Below, piece after piece: positions 46,460 to 63,738 of a stretch of 64,000 nt of DNA (its first letter is position 1; each line of letters begins with the position of its first letter). The DNA comes from Streptomyces sulphureus DSM 40104. Its GTDB lineage: Bacteria > Actinomycetota > Actinomycetes > Streptomycetales > Streptomycetaceae. Position numbers and translations under genes: made by a program. The notes beneath the pieces are model-generated. The model was not told the DNA's origin. It ran no database searches and saw nothing but the letters and a program-made list of their open reading frames with translations. The stretch spans positions 248,001 to 312,000 of the forward strand of contig NZ_KB905817.1 in assembly GCF_000381025.1 (NCBI RefSeq), written 5' to 3'.

Positions 46460-46614
46460 GTCGGATTCTCCGTTCGGTCGGATCGAGCGATGTGCGTCGG
46501 GGACGGGACGCGGGCCTGAACGCCCGGCGTCGCCAATGTTCTCCGCGACGAAGTCTCCGGGAAGCTCAGGCGAATACATAAGCCAGAGCACATTCCGTGC
46601 GCGCATCCGACAGC

Positions 46615-47649
46615 ATGGATGCCATGAAGACATATCTCGACACCCAGGGAGACTCCGGCCGCGACCTGTCGGACGAGGAGATGGCGCTGACGCACGCGCT
46701 TCAGATCAACGGAAGAGCCTCGTTCCGGGAGATCGGCGATGTGCTCGGGGTGTCCGACCAGACCGCCGCACGCCGCTGGTCCCGGTTGCGCTCGGCCGGC
46801 AGGCTCAGGGTTCTCGGCCTGACCAATCCCTCACGGCTGGGAGAGGTCCGCTGGATCGTCCGGGTACGGTGCACGCCGGACGCCGCGGCCTCCCTCGGGC
46901 AGGCGCTGGCCCGGCGTACGGACACCACCTGGGTCAATCTCAGCTCTGGCGGCACCGAGCTCACCTGCTGCGTACGGTCCCCCGCGCAGGGACGCGGGAA
47001 GCCGCTGCTCCTGGAGAAGCTGCCGCGTACGCCGCAGGTGGTGGACGTGACGGCGCACTGCCTCCTGCACGTCTTCTTCGGCCATGATCTCGGTCCGATC
47101 AACAAGTCGGGACCGCTGACGGCCGCGCAGACCGCAGCACTCGCCCCGCCCGTCATTGGTCCGCAGGGGCGGGCCAAGGACGGCACCGAGCCGGTAACGC
47201 TGACCGACGCCGACCGGCACCTCCTCGACCTGCTGGCCCGGGACGGCAGAGCGGCGCCCGGCGAACTGGCCACGGCGACAGGGCTGTCGGTGTCGACCGT
47301 GCGCCGCCGCATCGCCGAACTCCGCGCCGCCGGCGCCCTGTACTTCGACATCGAGTACCACCCGGACGTGCTGCACCGGAGCTTCCGCTCCGCGCTGTGG
47401 CTGGAGATCGACCCGTCCCGGTTCGCGGAGGCGGGCGCCGCTCTGGCCGCGCACCCCGAAGTGTCGTTCGCCGGCGCCGTCACCGGCACGACCAACCTCT
47501 ACACCTCCGTGGGAACTCCCACAGCCGAGCTGTTCTACCGCTACCTCACCGAGAAGGTGGCAGCCCTCCCCGGCCTGCGCCACACGGCGACGGCCCCCAC
47601 CCACCGCACTCTGAAGGGTCCGGGCCCCTACCTCCAGGCCGGAGCCTGA
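46615..47649 (+). CDS. AsnC/Lrp-type regulator with two HTH-ligand units
   Basis: About 344 residues. The start is unresolved: GTG 46597, ATG 46615 and ATG 46624 are in frame and none has a strong ribosome site. There are two repeats of an AsnC-type winged helix-turn-helix plus RAM-like ligand domain: the first HTH near residues 28-55 (ASFREIGDVLGVS), the second near 205-232 (AAPGELATATGLS, then VRRRIAEL). Tandem AsnC proteins of this size are common in streptomycetes. The gene is divergent from the MFS exporter with about 155 bases between them, the usual layout for a local regulator of a pump. Ligand and targets cannot be read from sequence. Confidence 0.88.
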   Translation: MDAMKTYLDTQGDSGRDLSDEEMALTHALQINGRASFREIGDVLGVSDQTAARRWSRLRSAGRLRVLGLTNPSRLGEVRWIVRVRCTPDAAASLGQALARRTDTTWVNLSSGGTELTCCVRSPAQGRGKPLLLEKLPRTPQVVDVTAHCLLHVFFGHDLGPINKSGPLTAAQTAALAPPVIGPQGRAKDGTEPVTLTDADRHLLDLLARDGRAAPGELATATGLSVSTVRRRIAELRAAGALYFDIEYHPDVLHRSFRSALWLEIDPSRFAEAGAALAAHPEVSFAGAVTGTTNLYTSVGTPTAELFYRYLTEKVAALPGLRHTATAPTHRTLKGPGPYLQAGA

Positions 47650-47740
47650 ACCGCATCTCCGGGCCGGAGCCTGAGTCGCCCACCGCATGGGCTCCAACCG
47701 CCCGCCTGCAAAGCACCGCGCACAGGAGCCGCACACACGA

Positions 47741-47779
47741 AAGAGGGCCTCGTACGGCCGAAGCCGTACGGGCCCTCTT
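47741..47779. terminator. long hairpin between the AsnC-type gene and tuf
   Basis: AAGAGGGCC pairs with GGCCCTCTT, and inside it CGTACGGC pairs with GCCGTACG around a CGAA loop, with one bulged T. The two genes converge here, 91 bases after one stop and 50 bases after the other, so it probably terminates both. Confidence 0.85.
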
Positions 47780-47829
47780 CCCGTCGAAGCGCACAGAGCG
47801 CCGAGACGGAACGCGCTAGTCGTGCAAGG

Positions 47830-49023
<1,194 letters not shown>

Positions 49024-49141
49024 TGGGGTCCTCCTGTGGACTGGTGCTGTACACCCCCCACACTCTGCGGAGGGGTTCAGGTGGTCTTTCGAAGCGGTCA
49101 GGACCCCGATGGGGACGCCCATGACCGATTCGCTCTGGTGG

Positions 49142-49161
49142 GCCGGCGCCGGGACGCCGGC
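49142..49161 (-). other. hairpin in the fusA-tuf gap
   Basis: A 7-base stem (GCCGGCG/CGCCGGC) with a six-base loop lies 72 bases after the fusA stop in the 210-base gap before tuf. It could reduce read-through from fusA or mark processing. I see no convincing promoter hexamers in this gap, although other streptomycetes have a separate tuf1 promoter here. Confidence 0.4.
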
Positions 49162-49233
49162 ACACCACGACGGGCGTGATGTGCCGGAGTGCCCCGAATG
49201 CCTTGCTCCAGCCTAAAGGGTGAGCAACAGGTG

Positions 49234-51357
49234 CTACTCGCCCTTGGCCTTCGCGATGATCTCCTCGGCGACGCTCTTCGGAACCTCGGCGTAGGAGTCG
49301 AACTGCATGGTGTAACTCGCGCGACCTGAGGTCTTGCTACGCAGGTCACCGACGTAACCGAACATCTCGGAGAGCGGGACGAGGCTCTTGACGAGCTTCG
49401 CCACACCCCGGTCCTCCATCGCCGAGACCTGGCCGCGGCGGGAGTTGATGTCACCGATCACATCGCCCATGTACTCCTCGGGCGTGGTGACGTCGACCGC
49501 CATCATCGGCTCGAGGATGGCCGGGCTGGCCCTCCGCGCGGCCTCCTTGAACGCCATCGAACCGGCGATCTTGAAGGCCATCTCCGAGGAGTCGACATCG
49601 TGGTACTGACCGTCCTGCAGCGTCACGCGGACGCCGGTGAGCGGGTACCCGGCGAGCACGCCGAACTCCATGGCGTCCTGGCAGCCGGCGTCCACGGACG
49701 GGATGTACTCCCGCGGGATGCGGCCACCGGTCACCTGGTTGACGAACTCGTAGCCGTCGCCCTCGAGCGGCTCGACGTCGATCTGCACCTTCGCGAACTG
49801 ACCGGAGCCACCGGTCTGCTTCTTGTGGGTGTAGTCGACGTTCTCGACCTTCTTGCGAAGCGTCTCGCGGTAGGCCACCTGCGGCTTACCGACGTTCGCC
49901 TCGACCTTGAACTCCCGCTTCATGCGGTCGACAAGGACGTCGAGGTGGAGCTCGCCCATACCGGAGATGATGGTCTGGCCGGTGTCCTCGTCGGTCTTGA
50001 CCTGGAAGGACGGGTCCTCCTCGGCCAGCCGCTGGATCGCGACGCCCAGCTTCTCCTGGTCGCCCTTGGACTTCGGCTCGATCGCGACCTCGATGACCGG
50101 GGCCGGGAACTCCATCGACTCCAGGATCACCGGGTTCGACGAATCGCAGAGGGTCTCACCCGTGGTGGTCTGCTTGAGACCCATGACGGCGACGATGTCG
50201 CCGGCACCCACCGATTCGATCTCCTCACGCTTGTTCGCGTGCATCCGGTAGATCTTGCCGATGCGCTCCTTCTTGCCCTTCACCGCGTTCATCACCTGCG
50301 TACCGGTGACCAGCCGCCCGGAGTAGACGCGGATGAAGGTGAGCTTGCCGAGGTGCGGGTCGCTCGCGATCTTGAAGGCGAGCGCCGACATCGGCTCGCT
50401 CTCCGACGGCCTGCGGACGAGGACCTCTTCGGAGTCCTTCACCGAGTGGCCCTCGATCGCCTCGACGTCCATCGGCGACGGGAGGTACCGCGCGATCGCG
50501 TCGAGCAGCGGCTGAACGCCCTTGTTCTTGAAGGCGGTTCCGCAGAAGACGGGCGTGACCGTCGTCGTGCCCTCGGCCCCCGTGGAGGCGAGGGTGACCC
50601 GGCGGATCGCCGCGCGGAGCTGCTCCTCGGTGGGCTCCTGGCCCTCGAGGTAGAGCTCCATCATCTCCTCGTCGTTCTCCGCGACGGCTTCGAGGAGCTT
50701 GCCCCGCCACTCGTCGGCGGCCTCGACGTGCGTGTCCGGGATGTCGACGGTGTCGTACATCTCGCCCAGCTTCGCGTCGGGCGACCAGACCAGGGCCTTC
50801 ATGGAGACCAGGTCGATGACGCCCCGGAAGTCCGACTCGGTGCCGATCGGGAGCTGCATGACCAGCGGCACCGCGCCGAGGCGGTTGACGATCATGTCGA
50901 CGCAGCGGTGGAACTCGGCGCCGGTGCGGTCGAGCTTGTTGACGAAGCAGATGCGCGGGACGCCGTAGCGGTCCGCCTGCTGCCAGACGGTCTCCGACTG
51001 CGGCTCGACGCCGGCCACACCGTCGAACACCGTCACCGCACCGTCGAGCACACGGAGCGCGCGCTCCACCTCGACGGTGAAGTCGACGTGCCCCGGGGTG
51101 TCGATGATGTTGATGGTGTAGTCGACATCGTTGAGCGGCCAGTGCGCGGTCGTCGCGGCAGACGTGATCGTGATGCCGCGCTCCTGCTCCTGGGCCATCC
51201 AGTCCATCGTGGCAGCGCCGTCGTGGACTTCACCGATCTTGTAGCTGCGACCGGTGTAGAAGAGGATCCGCTCGGTGGTGGTCGTCTTGCCCGCGTCGAT
51301 GTGGGCCATGATCCCGATGTTGCGGACCTTGGCCAGGTCAAGTGAAGTGGTAGCCAT
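49234..51357 (-). CDS. fusA: elongation factor G
   Basis: 707 residues from ATG at 51357 (MATTSLDLAKVRNIG). P-loop AHIDAGKTTTTE, DTPGHVDF and NKLDRTGAEF are intact, and domains II to V are collinear with streptomycete EF-G. It drives translocation on the ribosome. It stands 39 bases after rpsG, third gene of the str operon; the ribosome site (GAGAGAAG) is weak and distant. I see no obvious fusidic-acid-type deviation, but I cannot align every residue by eye. Confidence 0.98.
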   Translation of the reverse strand: MATTSLDLAKVRNIGIMAHIDAGKTTTTERILFYTGRSYKIGEVHDGAATMDWMAQEQERGITITSAATTAHWPLNDVDYTINIIDTPGHVDFTVEVERALRVLDGAVTVFDGVAGVEPQSETVWQQADRYGVPRICFVNKLDRTGAEFHRCVDMIVNRLGAVPLVMQLPIGTESDFRGVIDLVSMKALVWSPDAKLGEMYDTVDIPDTHVEAADEWRGKLLEAVAENDEEMMELYLEGQEPTEEQLRAAIRRVTLASTGAEGTTTVTPVFCGTAFKNKGVQPLLDAIARYLPSPMDVEAIEGHSVKDSEEVLVRRPSESEPMSALAFKIASDPHLGKLTFIRVYSGRLVTGTQVMNAVKGKKERIGKIYRMHANKREEIESVGAGDIVAVMGLKQTTTGETLCDSSNPVILESMEFPAPVIEVAIEPKSKGDQEKLGVAIQRLAEEDPSFQVKTDEDTGQTIISGMGELHLDVLVDRMKREFKVEANVGKPQVAYRETLRKKVENVDYTHKKQTGGSGQFAKVQIDVEPLEGDGYEFVNQVTGGRIPREYIPSVDAGCQDAMEFGVLAGYPLTGVRVTLQDGQYHDVDSSEMAFKIAGSMAFKEAARRASPAILEPMMAVDVTTPEEYMGDVIGDINSRRGQVSAMEDRGVAKLVKSLVPLSEMFGYVGDLRSKTSGRASYTMQFDSYAEVPKSVAEEIIAKAKGE

Positions 51358-51396
51358 GAGGCTTCAGTCTTCTCTCGGTCTCGATGGGGTCTGCGA

Positions 51397-51867
51397 CTAC
51401 CAGCGGTAGTGCGCGAAGGCCTTGTTGGACTCGGCCATCTTGTGGGTGTCCTCGCGCTTCTTCACGGCTGCGCCGAGGCCGTTGGAGGCGTCGAGCAGCT
51501 CGTTCATCAGACGCTCGGTCATGGTCTTCTCGCGCCGGGCGCGGGAGTAGCCCACGATCCAGCGCAGCGCCAGCGTCGACGACCGACCGGGGCGGACCTC
51601 GATCGGCACCTGGTAGGTGGCGCCACCGACACGGCGGGAGCGGACCTCCAGGGTCGGCTTCACGTTCTCCAGCGCACGCTTGAGCGTGATCACCGGGTCG
51701 TTGCCGGTCTTGTCGCGCAGCCCCTCCATGGCGCCGTAGACGATGCGCTCGGCGGTGGAGCGCTTGCCGTTGAGCAGCACCTTGTTGATGAGGGAGGTCA
51801 CCAGAGGAGAACCGTAGACCGGGTCGATGATGACCGGTCGCTTCGGGGCGGGGCCCTTACGAGGCAT
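51397..51867 (-). CDS. rpsG: 30S ribosomal protein S7
   Basis: 156 residues from ATG at 51867 (MPRKGPAPKRPVIIDPVYGS), normal length. Assembly protein of the small-subunit head. The AAGGAG eight bases ahead lies in the last codons of rpsL and only two bases separate the genes, so translation is coupled. Confidence 0.98.
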   Translation of the reverse strand: MPRKGPAPKRPVIIDPVYGSPLVTSLINKVLLNGKRSTAERIVYGAMEGLRDKTGNDPVITLKRALENVKPTLEVRSRRVGGATYQVPIEVRPGRSSTLALRWIVGYSRARREKTMTERLMNELLDASNGLGAAVKKREDTHKMAESNKAFAHYRW

Positions 51868-51869
51868 TC

Positions 51870-52241
51870 TTACTTCTCCTTCTTGGCGCCGTAGCGGCTG
51901 CGAGCCTGCTTGCGGTTCTTGACGCCCTGCGTGTCGAGGGAGCCGCGGATGATCTTGTAACGAACACCCGGCAGGTCCTTCACGCGGCCACCACGCACGA
52001 GCACGATCGAGTGCTCCTGGAGGTTGTGGCCCTCACCCGGAATGTAGGCAGTGACCTCGATCCCACTGGTGAGTCGCACACGAGCGACCTTGCGCAGGGC
52101 CGAGTTCGGCTTCTTCGGGGTGGTCGTGAACACACGCGTGCAGACGCCGCGGCGCTGGGGGGAACCCTCCAGTGCGGGCGTCGTGTTCTTCTCGACCTTG
52201 TCCTGCCGGCCCTTGCGGACCAGCTGCTGGATCGTAGGCAC
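51870..52241 (-). CDS. rpsL: 30S ribosomal protein S12
   Basis: 123 residues from GTG at 52241 with GGAG five bases upstream. The decoding-centre segments TTTPKKPNSA and GGRVKDLPGVRY are wild type, with Lys43 and Lys88 kept, so no streptomycin-resistance change is seen. First gene of the str operon, expressed from the promoter at 52462-52490. Confidence 0.98.
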   Translation of the reverse strand: MPTIQQLVRKGRQDKVEKNTTPALEGSPQRRGVCTRVFTTTPKKPNSALRKVARVRLTSGIEVTAYIPGEGHNLQEHSIVLVRGGRVKDLPGVRYKIIRGSLDTQGVKNRKQARSRYGAKKEK

Positions 52242-52461
52242 CGTTTCTCCGGTTTCTGTGTGCCAGTCTCGGTAAAGCTAACCTGGGCCACCATCCCGAC
52301 CCACGAAGTCGGGCGTGTCGAAGATCGCAGGCTCCCGTCTTACGACGGGGAACTCCTCTGGGATGAGAAGCGTGCAGATCCCGGTGTCACCGGCTACGCG
52401 GATCGACTACCGCCGAGCGGCAGATGCACAAGCGCAGGGGACACCCCAGGCACAAGGTCTG

Positions 52462-52490
52462 ATCGTACCTAGCACGCTCTCGAGGGTCAA
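52462..52490 (-). promoter_or_regulatory. promoter of the str operon (vegetative sigma type)
   Basis: On the minus strand TTGACC (52485-52490), a 17-base spacer and TACGAT (52462-52467) are close to the streptomycete HrdB consensus. It lies 221 bases ahead of rpsL, giving an untranslated leader of about 210 bases with no open frame of note. Confidence 0.8.
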
Positions 52491-52568
52491 AACAGATGCC
52501 TGAGACCCATAACTCATTGAGCGCCGACGCCCCGCCAGGTCCCGCCTCGGAAGGCACAGCCCCGACAA

Positions 52569-52611
52569 CGCCCGTGGGCGGTCCCCCTCACCGGGTGACC
52601 GCCCACGGGCG
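52569..52611 (-). terminator. terminator after rpoC
   Basis: A perfect 15-base stem (CGCCCGTGGGCGGTC and its complement) with a 13-base loop starts 18 bases after the rpoC stop codon. No T-run follows, as is common in Streptomyces. The remaining 388-base rpoC-rpsL gap holds the str promoter and leader. Confidence 0.88.
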
Positions 52612-52629
52612 CTTGTGCGGAGCCGAGGC

Positions 52630-56529
<3,900 letters not shown>

Positions 56530-56648
56530 TCTCGTCAATCCCTCTCAGGTTGGTGGCCCACTCGCCGTGGCGAGTTCGGGCGCTTCGATGGTCTGAACGG
56601 GGTCCGGGCGGGACTGCCGCCCAGGCCCCCTAGGGGCCGAGGGGGAAG

Positions 56649-56675
56649 GCCGGGCTCCCTGGCAGGGAGCCCGGC
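56649..56675 (-). other. hairpin directly after rpoB
   Basis: A perfect 12-base stem (GCCGGGCTCCCT and its complement) with a 3-base loop begins six bases after the rpoB stop, inside the rpoB-rpoC gap. Since rpoC must be co-expressed it is more likely a stabilising or processing structure or a partial terminator. Confidence 0.6.
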
Positions 56676-56681
56676 GACCCG

Positions 56682-60164
<3,483 letters not shown>

Positions 60165-60541
60165 GAGGGGGTCCTTCCGAGGGCTCGGACTCTCTACACG
60201 CATACCTGTGCCCCTGGTGACGGGCAGGGAGCAGCTATATGGCAGCGCAAAGGGTCAGTGTAGCCACAAGGCCCACTGATGTCCAGAGCAGATTTCCGGG
60301 CCCCCCGCGGGGCCCCGGTCTTCGCCTCCGACAGGTGGCAATCGCTCCTCCGGGAGGGGTTCTTCTCTTCGTTTCTGCTTGCTGGGTGCTGCTGCCGTAC
60401 TGCTACCGCTCCGGCGGCCTCGGTTCGCCGGGGCGGATGTGCTTGCCGCAACACTTCCCGCTCCATCCTCGATCCATGCATCCGATCGACGATCGATGTG
60501 CGGTGCTCGGGAACGGCGGTGGGTGCGACGTTGCGTCCAGA

Positions 60542-60570
60542 GAATTGCGCGCTGCGTGCCCGTACGTCAA
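60542..60570 (-). promoter_or_regulatory. possible rpoBC promoter
   Basis: Minus-strand TTGACG (60565-60570), 17 bases, then CAATTC (60542-60547). The -35 is perfect, the -10 poor. It lies in the 574-base rplL-rpoB gap, about 380 bases ahead of rpoB. Apart from the hairpin at 60645 I see nothing else in that gap. Confidence 0.35.
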
Positions 60571-60644
60571 GGCCCCCTGGTCCAGCGATGATCACCCTAC
60601 CCCGCGCGGGACGAGGTTCATCGCAACCAGCGACAGCACGACGA

Positions 60645-60674
60645 AGGGCGACCACCCTTCCGGGTGATCGCCCT
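60645..60674 (-). terminator. hairpin after rplL
   Basis: A 13-base stem with one mismatch (AGGGCGACCACCC against GGGTGATCGCCCT), TTCC-type loop, begins about 65 bases after the rplL stop. Position fits the attenuator/terminator between rplJL and rpoBC in other bacteria. Confidence 0.7.
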
Positions 60675-60738
60675 GGTCTGGTGACCAATCGCACGCCAGC
60701 GCGGGCGAAAGGTCACCGAAGTGCCGGGAGAAACCTGG

Positions 60739-61131
60739 TCACTTGACCTCGACGGAGGCGCCGGCGCCCTCGAGGGCCTCCTTGGCCTTGTCGGCGGCGT
60801 CCTTGGCGACCTTCTCCAGGACCGGCTTCGGGGTGTTGTCGACCAGCTCCTTGGCCTCCTTGAGACCGAGCGAGGTCAGCTCACGCACGACCTTGATGAC
60901 CTGGATCTTCTTGTCGCCCGCGCCGGCGAGGACGACGTCGAACTCGTCCTGCTCGGCCTCGGCGTCGGCAGCGCCCTCGCCGCCGGCGGCCGGGGCGGCG
61001 ACAACGGCGGCGGCCGGGGCGGCGGCCTCGACGTCGAACTTCTCCTCGAACGCCTTCACGAACTCGGAGAGCTCGATGAGGGTCATGTCGCTGAACTGCT
61101 CGAGCAGCTCGTCCTGGCTGAGCTTCGCCAT
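60739..61131 (-). CDS. rplL: 50S ribosomal protein L7/L12
   Basis: 130 residues from ATG at 61131 with GGAAGGA eight bases upstream. N-terminal dimerisation part, Ala/Gly-rich hinge around residues 35-58, and C-terminal factor-binding domain (KIQVIKVVRELTSLGLKEAK). Forms the stalk that recruits EF-Tu and EF-G. It follows rplJ by 95 bases in one operon. Confidence 0.98.
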   Translation of the reverse strand: MAKLSQDELLEQFSDMTLIELSEFVKAFEEKFDVEAAAPAAAVVAAPAAGGEGAADAEAEQDEFDVVLAGAGDKKIQVIKVVRELTSLGLKEAKELVDNTPKPVLEKVAKDAADKAKEALEGAGASVEVK

Positions 61132-61226
61132 GGTGGCGGTCCTTCCACTAATTCGGCTGGTGCCGGATGAACATTTCGGCGGGCTTACGGGCCCGCTGCG
61201 ACCGGGTACGCGGGGCGAGCCCCTGG

Positions 61227-61793
61227 TTACTCGGCCTCGGCGGGAGCCGGAGTATCGGCACCGCCCTGCTCGTCGACCTTGCTGCGAAGGGCGTCCGCGG
61301 TGCGCACGAACTTCGTCAGCGGGGCCTCGAAGGTCGCCGCGGCCTTGGCCATGGACGCCTTCATGCCGCCGGCCAGCTTGGAGAGCAGCACCTCGCGGGA
61401 CTCGACGTCCGCGAGCTTCTTGAGGTCGTCGGCGCTGTACTGCGCACCGTCGACGATGCCGCCCTTGATGACCAGGGCAGGGTTGGTCTTGGCGAAGTCA
61501 CGGAGACCCTTGGCTGCCTCGACCGGGTCACCGGTCACGAAGGCGACAGCCGACGAGCCGACGAAGAACTCGTCGAGCTCAGTGATCCCGGCCTCGTTGG
61601 CCGCAATCTTGGTCAGCGTGTTCTTCACCACACGGTACTGAGTGTTGTCACCGAGAGAACGGCGCAGCTCCTGGAGCTGTGCCACGGAGAGTCCGGTGTA
61701 CGCGGTGACCACGGTGGCGCTGGAGTTCCGGAACTTGTCCGTCATCTCAGCGACAGCGTCGATCTTGTCGGGTGCGACCTGGTCCCTCGCCAT
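61227..61793 (-). CDS. rplJ: 50S ribosomal protein L10
   Basis: 188 residues from ATG at 61793 with GGAAGGAGG nine bases upstream. It anchors L7/L12 dimers on the 23S rRNA; the conserved VVKNTLTKIAANEAG segment is present and the tail is Ala/Pro/Glu-rich. First gene of the rplJL operon, with a candidate promoter at 62020-62049 and a 5' leader of roughly 220 bases that may carry the autoregulatory L10 site. Confidence 0.97.
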   Translation of the reverse strand: MARDQVAPDKIDAVAEMTDKFRNSSATVVTAYTGLSVAQLQELRRSLGDNTQYRVVKNTLTKIAANEAGITELDEFFVGSSAVAFVTGDPVEAAKGLRDFAKTNPALVIKGGIVDGAQYSADDLKKLADVESREVLLSKLAGGMKASMAKAAATFEAPLTKFVRTADALRSKVDEQGGADTPAPAEAE

Positions 61794-62019
61794 GAGCCTC
61801 GGCCTCCTTCCGGGTGATGAGGACCGCTCGGAAGGGGCTCAGACACAACAAGCGCCCCAGCACAGGTGCATGGGGCGTCGGGCTCGACCTCGGACGCGGG
61901 GCGCCCCGGGAGCTTTCTTCCTCAATCACCTGCGCGGGCCGCCCGCGGTGTGCGGGTCCTTCGGCCACCGCACCCCACGATGAGTGCGACAGCGACCAGC
62001 GGTCTTTGGCTTCGGCCCG

Positions 62020-62049
62020 AGATTACGCGAGCCGGGTGCGAAGCGGCAA
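62020..62049 (-). promoter_or_regulatory. candidate rplJL promoter
   Basis: On the minus strand TTGCCG (62044-62049), 18 bases, TAATCT (62020-62025), about 225 bases ahead of rplJ. The 411-base rplA-rplJ gap otherwise holds the rplA terminator and a small perfect hairpin at 62077-62096 (8-base stem GCTCCAAA, AGCC loop); no gene is seen. Confidence 0.45.
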
Positions 62050-62124
62050 ATCCGCCCCCTGTCGCACCGGAGGTCGGCTCCAAAAGCCTTTGGAGCAAGG
62101 CGCATTGGCCTTGCGGAACGAAGC

Positions 62125-62158
62125 GGGGCCCGCACGCGCGTACGCGCGTGCGGGCCCC
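62125..62158 (-). terminator. perfect 34-base palindrome after rplA
   Basis: A fully self-complementary stretch centred on CGCGTACGCG, with outer arms GGGGCCCGCA, 46 bases downstream of the rplA stop. It would fold into a very stable GC hairpin of up to 15 pairs without a T-run, a usual Streptomyces terminator form. Confidence 0.8.
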
Positions 62159-62204
62159 TGCGAGCGGCGCCGCGGCACCCGAAGGCGCCGCGGCGGGCGT
62201 CGGT

Positions 62205-62927
62205 TCAGACCGCGGCCGGGTCCTCCTCGGTGAGGAGGTTGCGGGTGCGGTTGGGGTCGACCGGGACGCCGGGGCCCATGGTCGTGGTGATCGTCGCCTT
62301 GCGGATGTAACGGCCCTTGGCCGCCGCCGGCTTCAGGCGGGTGACCTCCTCCAGCGCTGCGGCGTAGTTCTCGACGAGCTGGTCGTCGGAGAAGGACGCC
62401 TTGCCCACGATGAAGTGGAGGTTGGAGTGCTTGTCGACGCGGAACTCGATCTTGCCGCCCTTGATCTCGGTGACGGCCTTGGCGACGTCGGGAGTGACGG
62501 TGCCGGTCTTCGGGTTCGGCATCAGGCCACGCGGACCGAGCACGCGGCCGAGGCGGCCGACCTTGCCCATGAGGTCCGGGGTGGCGACGACGGCGTCGAA
62601 GTCGAGGCGGCCGCCCGCGACCTCCTCGATGAGTTCGTCGGAGCCGACGATGTCGGCGCCCGCAGCCTCCGCGGCCGCAGCACGGTCACCGGTCGCGAAG
62701 ACCAGGACCCGGGCCGTCTTGCCGGTGCCGTGCGGCAGGTTCACGGTGCCGCGGACCATCTGGTCGGCCTTGCGCGGGTCGACGCCCAGGCGCAGGGCGA
62801 CCTCGACGGTCGCGTCGAACTTCTTGGTGGAGGTCTCCCTGGCGAGCCGGACGGCCTCGAGCGGCGCGTACTGACGCGACTTGTCGACCTTGGCGTCCGC
62901 CTCGCGGAGGTTCTTGCTGCGCTTCAC
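62205..62927 (-). CDS. rplA: 50S ribosomal protein L1
   Basis: 240 residues from GTG at 62927 (VKRSKNLREADAKV) with AGGAG five bases upstream; an open frame further upstream is unconserved. The signature segment KVGRLGRVLGPRGLMPNPK is intact. It forms the L1 stalk of the ribosome and represses its own operon in other bacteria. Downstream partner of rplK with a 118-base gap. Confidence 0.98.
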   Translation of the reverse strand: MKRSKNLREADAKVDKSRQYAPLEAVRLARETSTKKFDATVEVALRLGVDPRKADQMVRGTVNLPHGTGKTARVLVFATGDRAAAAEAAGADIVGSDELIEEVAGGRLDFDAVVATPDLMGKVGRLGRVLGPRGLMPNPKTGTVTPDVAKAVTEIKGGKIEFRVDKHSNLHFIVGKASFSDDQLVENYAAALEEVTRLKPAAAKGRYIRKATITTTMGPGVPVDPNRTRNLLTEEDPAAV

Positions 62928-63045
62928 TACTGCTCCTGACAGTTGCACCGTGCGTGGGCGCACGGCGGGGATGGAGTCGTGGTGCGGGCCAGCGCCCGGC
63001 CCTTCCACGGCGGGGCGCCCGAGGGCGCTCCGACTTATGGCTGGT

Positions 63046-63480
63046 TCAGCCCTCGACGGTGACGCCCATGGAGCGCGCGGTGCCGGCGATGATCTTCTCG
63101 GCGGCGTCCATGTTGTTGGCGTTGAGGTCGGGCATCTTGGTGGTGGCGATCTCGCGCACCTGGTCGCGGGTGATCTTCGCGATCTTGGTGGTGTGCGGGG
63201 TGCCGGAGCCCTTTTCGACGCCTGCGGCACGCAGGATCATCTTCGCGGCCGGCGGGGTCTTGGTGATGAAGTCGAACGAGCGGTCCTCGTAGACCGTGAT
63301 CTCGACCGGGATCACCCAGCCACGCTGCGACTCGGTCGCGGCGTTGTAAGCCTTGCAGAACTCCATGATGTTGACGCCGTGCTGACCCAGCGCCGGGCCG
63401 ACAGGCGGGGCCGGGTTGGCGGCACCGGCCTGGATCTGGAGCTTGATGAGCCCCGCGACCTTCTTCTTCTTGGGAGGCAT
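63046..63480 (-). CDS. rplK: 50S ribosomal protein L11
   Basis: 144 residues from ATG at 63480 (MPPKKKKVAGLIKLQIQAG) with GGAG five bases upstream. The proline-rich PAPPVGPALGQHG segment, which includes the thiostrepton-contact region, is normal. It binds the GTPase-associated centre of 23S rRNA. In most streptomycetes nusG is directly upstream on the same strand; here a divergent gene starts 258 bases away. Confidence 0.98.
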   Translation of the reverse strand: MPPKKKKVAGLIKLQIQAGAANPAPPVGPALGQHGVNIMEFCKAYNAATESQRGWVIPVEITVYEDRSFDFITKTPPAAKMILRAAGVEKGSGTPHTTKIAKITRDQVREIATTKMPDLNANNMDAAEKIIAGTARSMGVTVEG

Positions 63481-63738
63481 GCTCTCTCCGGGTCCTAGTG
63501 AGAGGTGATTCACCGCCGCCCTTCATACGGACGGAGGCATACTGCGCAACGATAGCCGCTACCGCGCCCGACTCTGAAACCGGCTGGTCATCACGGACCC
63601 CGGCTCCTGTGCTCCTCCCCGGCCCCCGACTCACACGTCCGTTCGCCGCCGCTGTCTTCGGGTGATCCTCCGATGACGCCGAAGGCGCGCATGGCGCACA
63701 GTGGAGCGGTTCGACGGAGGCTGGGAGAGGAGCGACCG

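Noticed and set aside
49024..49122. Longer EF-Tu with 33 extra N-terminal residues
   Set aside because: EF-Tu always starts at (M)AKAKFERTKPHVN; the GTG at 49023 has AGGAGG at the right distance and the extension is unconserved.
51870..52241. Possible streptomycin-resistance change in S12
   Set aside because: Lys43 and Lys88 and their surroundings are wild type.
56624..56638. CCCCTAGGGG palindrome in the rpoB-rpoC gap as another LAL site
   Set aside because: The arms touch with no 15-16 base spacer, the ACA flank is absent, and it is inside a housekeeping operon.
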